A stretch of DNA of 64,000 bases from Blastococcus aggregatus (GTDB taxonomy: Bacteria > Actinomycetota > Actinomycetes > Mycobacteriales > Geodermatophilaceae), in the NCBI RefSeq assembly GCF_900221005.1, contig NZ_OBQI01000001.1:124001-188000 (forward strand). The letters are read 5' to 3'. Below, in pieces: positions 61,162 through 64,000 of the stretch. Position numbers and translations under genes: made by a program. Position 1 is the stretch's first letter. Each line of letters begins with the position of its first letter. The notes beneath the pieces were generated by a model. The model was not told where the DNA came from and ran no database searches. It worked only from the letters and a program-made list of their open reading frames with translations.

Positions 61162-61548
61162 TCACCCGCGGTGGAAGGAGACCGTCTCCACGACGAGCAG
61201 CACGACCGAGACGATGTTGGCCAGCAGAGCGCCGCCCGACAGGGAGACCACGCTCGCCGTCCACGACTCGTTCATGCCGGCCGTGGACACGTAGGTGGCG
61301 TAGCCCAACGCCAGCGCGGCGCCGATCAGCTGGAGGTCGGCGACCAGGCTCGTCGCGAGGTGGACGGCGCCGATCTGCGTGCGGTCCCCGAACTTGAGCA
61401 CCGTCGCGATCAGGTTGACCACCACCGCCGCGAACAGTTCGTACGGGTTGTGCTGCGCGGGGTCGTCGATGTCGCCGATGAAGAACCCGAAGTTCAACGT
61501 CGCGGCGAGCACGACGAAGAACCCGAACACCACCTTCTCCAGGTTCAC
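61162..61548 (-). CDS. DUF6394-like membrane protein linked to the K+ channel
   Basis: 128 aa with four predicted membrane segments. It opens MNLEKVVFGFFVVLAATLNF and continues GFFIGDIDDPAQHNPYELFAAVVVNLIATVLKFGDRTQIGAVHLATSLVAD in short motifs that I recall from proteins labelled DUF6394, found near K+ channel genes. No function is known. GTG 61548 has GGGAGG 5 bases upstream. It is cotranscribed with the channel. Confidence 0.75.
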   Translation of the reverse strand: MNLEKVVFGFFVVLAATLNFGFFIGDIDDPAQHNPYELFAAVVVNLIATVLKFGDRTQIGAVHLATSLVADLQLIGAALALGYATYVSTAGMNESWTASVVSLSGGALLANIVSVVLLVVETVSFHRG

Positions 61549-61679
61549 CCGGCCTCCCGCCGTCGCGTCGTCGCACTGATCGTGGTGGTCGAGGGCCGAG
61601 TGCGCGCGCCGGAGAGACGATCATGGCATCGGGGCGCGGCGGCCGACCGCGCCGGCATCGCCGTCCGTAGGGTGCCCCG

Positions 61680-62837
61680 GTGGCGTGGAAGCGGGCGGCC
61701 TTCGCACTGTTCGCGGTGGCGGCCGGCACCAACGTCCCGACGCCGCTGCTGCTCGTCTACCAGGAGCGGCTGGGCCTGTCCCCCGAGGTGCTGACCACCC
61801 TCTTCGGGGTCTACGCCGCAGGGCTCGTGCCCGCGCTGCTCGTCGCCGGTCCGCTGTCGGACCGGCTCGGCCGCCGGCGGGTCGCGCTGCCCGGGATGGT
61901 GCTCTCCGCGCTCGCGTCCGTGGCGTTCGCCGCCGCAGGGGACGCCCTGGCACTGCTGTTCCTCGCCCGCTTCGCGCAGGGCGTCGTCAGCGGCATGGTG
62001 TTCAGCGTGGGCAGCGCCTGGCTGGGCGAGCTGTCGAGCGCCTCCGGGAACGGGGCCGGCGGCCGGCGCGCGGCCTTCGCCATGACGGCGGGGTTCTCGC
62101 TCGGCCCCCTCACCAGCGGGCTGCTCGGCCAGTACGGGCCGGCGCCCACGGTGCTGCCCTACCTGGTGCACGTGGTGCTGGTCGGCATCGGTCTGGTGCT
62201 GGCCCTCCGGCTGCCCGAGACCGTCGATCTCCGCCGCCCCGTTCCCAGTGGGCCCGACCGGCCGGCCGGCGCCCCGCTGATCCGTCCGGGCGACGGGCTC
62301 CTGGTGCTCACCGTGCTGGCACCGGTCGCGGTGTGCGTCTACGCGTTCCCCTCCACGATCATCAGCGCGGTGCCCCTGCTGGTCGACCTGCCCTACGGCG
62401 GGGTGGCGGTCACCGGCGTCCTGGCCGGCGTGACGCTCGGGGCCGGCACGCTGGTGGCCGGCCTGCAGCAGCGGTTCCTGGCATGGACCGCCGTCGTCGG
62501 TGCCGGGCTGGGCGCGCTGGGTTTCGCGGCGGCCGTCGTCTTCGCGACGACGGAGGCCGTCGGCTGGCTCGCCCTCGCCGCACCGCTGCTGGGCGCCGGC
62601 GGCGGCCTCTGCCTCGCCGCCGGGCTGACGCTCACCGCCCGGCTGGCCGCGCCGGCCCGGCTCGGCGCGCTGACGTCGCTGTTCCTGGCCTGCGCCTACC
62701 TGGGGTTCGCCGCGCCGTACGCGATGGCCGTGGGCGCGCGGGCCTCGTCGGCGCCGGTGCCGCTCGCCGGAGCCGCCGTCCTGGCCGGGCTGCTCGCCCT
62801 GCGCCTGGTACCGGTCGCGCGGTCCGGTCGGCTGTGA
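61680..62837 (+). CDS. Major facilitator superfamily exporter
   Basis: 385 aa with 12 likely membrane segments. The loop 2-3 motif A is GPLSDRLGRRRVAL and motif C-like Gly/Pro-rich segments occur in helix 5 (AGFSLGPLTSGLLGQYG). It should be a proton-coupled drug or metabolite exporter of the DHA type; the substrate is unknown. The GTG start at 61680 follows a TAGGGT box (61668-61673) by 6 bases, so the mRNA is probably leaderless. Confidence 0.88.
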   Translation: MAWKRAAFALFAVAAGTNVPTPLLLVYQERLGLSPEVLTTLFGVYAAGLVPALLVAGPLSDRLGRRRVALPGMVLSALASVAFAAAGDALALLFLARFAQGVVSGMVFSVGSAWLGELSSASGNGAGGRRAAFAMTAGFSLGPLTSGLLGQYGPAPTVLPYLVHVVLVGIGLVLALRLPETVDLRRPVPSGPDRPAGAPLIRPGDGLLVLTVLAPVAVCVYAFPSTIISAVPLLVDLPYGGVAVTGVLAGVTLGAGTLVAGLQQRFLAWTAVVGAGLGALGFAAAVVFATTEAVGWLALAAPLLGAGGGLCLAAGLTLTARLAAPARLGALTSLFLACAYLGFAAPYAMAVGARASSAPVPLAGAAVLAGLLALRLVPVARSGRL

Positions 62838-62869
62838 CCCGGCGCCCCTGCGGGGCAGGGGCGCCGGGT
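62837..62869. terminator. Bidirectional terminator between MFS and ABC-binding-protein genes
   Basis: A perfect 15-bp stem (ACCCGGCGCCCCTGC and its complement) with a GGG loop starts at the MFS stop codon, between convergent genes. Confidence 0.85.
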
Positions 62870-62877
62870 CCTCCGGC

Positions 62878-64000
62878 TCAGCCGGCGATCTTCTCCGCGA
62901 ACTGACCCTCGAAGGCCTCGGCCAGGACCGTGGCGCCGCCCTCGACGTCGGCCGGCTGGAGCACGAAGCTCTCCAGGCTCGGCGACTGGCCCGTCTCGAA
63001 GCCGCGGATCGGGACGACGAGACCGCCGGTGTCGACCTCCTCGAGCTCGTTGAAGGCGTCGACGACGCCCTGGCGGGTGAGGTCACCGTTCTCGCACGCG
63101 GCGTCGAGGACCTGCTTCATGATCTCGCTCATCCCGAAGCCGACGACCACGCCGAGACTGACCGTGGCCTCGGGGTAGGCCTCCTTGTACTGCTCGAGGA
63201 GCTCCGGGTGCGCGTCGAACGACGACACCGGGGACGCCACGTAGAGGTGCGTCTTCAGCCAGTTGGCCGCCGGCCCCTGCAGCAGGCCCGGCGCGAAGAC
63301 CGGGTTGCTGCCGAGGATCGGCACGTCCAGCCCCTGCGCCTCGGCCACCGTGGCCACCGACGCCGTCTGCCCGGGGGCGACGGTGAGCGCGATGAGGTCG
63401 ACGCCGGCCGCCGCGAACTGGGTGACCTGCGCGCTCATGTCCTGGTCGGTCGCCTTGATCTGCGCCTCGATCACCTCGAGGCCCATCTCCTCAGCGACGG
63501 CACGGGTACCCGCGAGCCCGTTGGCCCCGTACTCGCCCTCGAAGTAGATGTGGCCGACCGTGTCGCCCTCGGCGAGAAGACCCTCCTCGAAGAGGTAGTC
63601 GTACCCGTTGGCGATCTCCACGTCGTACGTCGCACCGACGACACCGGTCCCGGGGATCTCGGTGAGCGTCTTGGACCAGGCGGACGGGAAGTTGACGATC
63701 TGGTCGGACTCGTACTCGGGTGCGAGTGCCGTGTTGATCGGCGAGCCGATCGTCTGCTGCATCGCCAGGATGCTGTCCTTCATCCCGCTGTACAGCTGCA
63801 CCCCCTGCTGGGGCACGTAGCCGGTGTCCTGCACGTCGAGCTCGACGTCGTAGGTGTCGCAGACCTGGTTGTCCTCCCAGAACAGCTCGTTGGCCTGGGT
63901 GATGTCCTTCCCCAGAGCGGCGAAGACGCCGGTGAGGTCGGTGAGGACGCCGAGCCGGATGGTCTCCCCCTCGACGCCGATGTCGGTCTGGACGTCGGCC
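62878..64000 (-). CDS. ABC transporter substrate-binding protein, branched-chain amino acid type (5' end outside window)
   Basis: At least 374 residues; the N-terminus and any signal peptide lie past the right edge. Type I periplasmic-binding fold: IRLGVLTDLTGVFAALGKD near the visible start, then GVQLYSGMKDSILAMQQTIGSP, VGHIYFEGEYGANG, QITKATDQDMSAQVTQ-like ligand-loop region and VVVGFGMSEIMKQVLDAAC. Such proteins bind Leu/Ile/Val, amides, urea or related small molecules and deliver them to a LivHMGF permease. The ligand is not readable from sequence. Confidence 0.92.
   Translation of the reverse strand, partial: ADVQTDIGVEGETIRLGVLTDLTGVFAALGKDITQANELFWEDNQVCDTYDVELDVQDTGYVPQQGVQLYSGMKDSILAMQQTIGSPINTALAPEYESDQIVNFPSAWSKTLTEIPGTGVVGATYDVEIANGYDYLFEEGLLAEGDTVGHIYFEGEYGANGLAGTRAVAEEMGLEVIEAQIKATDQDMSAQVTQFAAAGVDLIALTVAPGQTASVATVAEAQGLDVPILGSNPVFAPGLLQGPAANWLKTHLYVASPVSSFDAHPELLEQYKEAYPEATVSLGVVVGFGMSEIMKQVLDAACENGDLTRQGVVDAFNELEEVDTGGLVVPIRGFETGQSPSLESFVLQPADVEGGATVLAEAFEGQFAEKIAG

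Overview
The window is very GC-rich (roughly 73%), densely coded and uses many GTG starts. It has several probable leaderless promoters, and its gene families are typical of Actinobacteria: oligoribonuclease next to tRNA-His, DUF305 lipoproteins, paired dynamin-like GTPases, an L,D-transpeptidase, a CsoR-superfamily repressor and a CobIJ fusion. A Geodermatophilaceae-like actinomycete (Blastococcus/Geodermatophilus/Modestobacter type) is my best guess, by inference only. I see no prophage, transposase, integrase or CRISPR array.

Region 1 (1-14.5 kb) is metal and sulfur stress. After an unknown cut-off gene, oligoribonuclease and tRNA-His come a polytopic His-rich membrane protein, a CPH-type (P1B-3) copper ATPase under a CsoR-type operator, two small His/Met-rich secreted or membrane proteins, and a P1B-5 ATPase fused to a hemerythrin domain. 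A second operator controls a CsoR-superfamily repressor whose residues look like the persulfide sensor CstR. It is followed by a rhodanese, a metallo-beta-lactamase/rhodanese fusion, an MMPL transporter and a Cys-rich mini-protein, ending at a strong hairpin terminator.

Region 2 (14.5-19.8 kb) holds two paralogous cytochromes P450. One lies in a TetR-ferredoxin-P450 operon, the other is alone. Both units start from nearly the same promoter/operator. A Cys-rich copper-storage (Csp/DUF326) gene lies between them and an FMN hydroxy-acid oxidase is divergent from the second P450.

Region 3 (19.8-44.1 kb) is a large cobalamin locus: cobN behind a cobalamin riboswitch, a cobalamin-binding protein, cobG-cobH-cobIJ, cobK/cbiD, cobL-cobM, cobD-cobQ, and then a second riboswitch leading a chelatase-cobO-cobB-cbiMNQO-cobE-cobC-cobA operon whose genes overlap by 4 bases. 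The chemistry is a hybrid: the oxygen-type CobG and CobN are combined with CbiD in place of CobF, and a ChlI/ChlD-type fusion stands in for CobS/CobT. Cobalt import is built into the same operon.

Region 4 (44.1-64 kb) is mixed housekeeping and envelope genes: lipoproteins (including an FKBP isomerase and a pectinacetylesterase-like protein), a chemoreceptor, two adjacent dynamin-like GTPases, an SGNH hydrolase, enoyl-CoA hydratase and acyl-CoA dehydrogenase, a DapA-family enzyme, a MoaD-like protein coupled to a BNR-repeat protein, an L,D-transpeptidase, tRNA-Lys, a K+ channel with two RCK domains beside a DUF6394-like protein, an MFS exporter, and a branched-chain-amino-acid-type binding protein running off the right edge.
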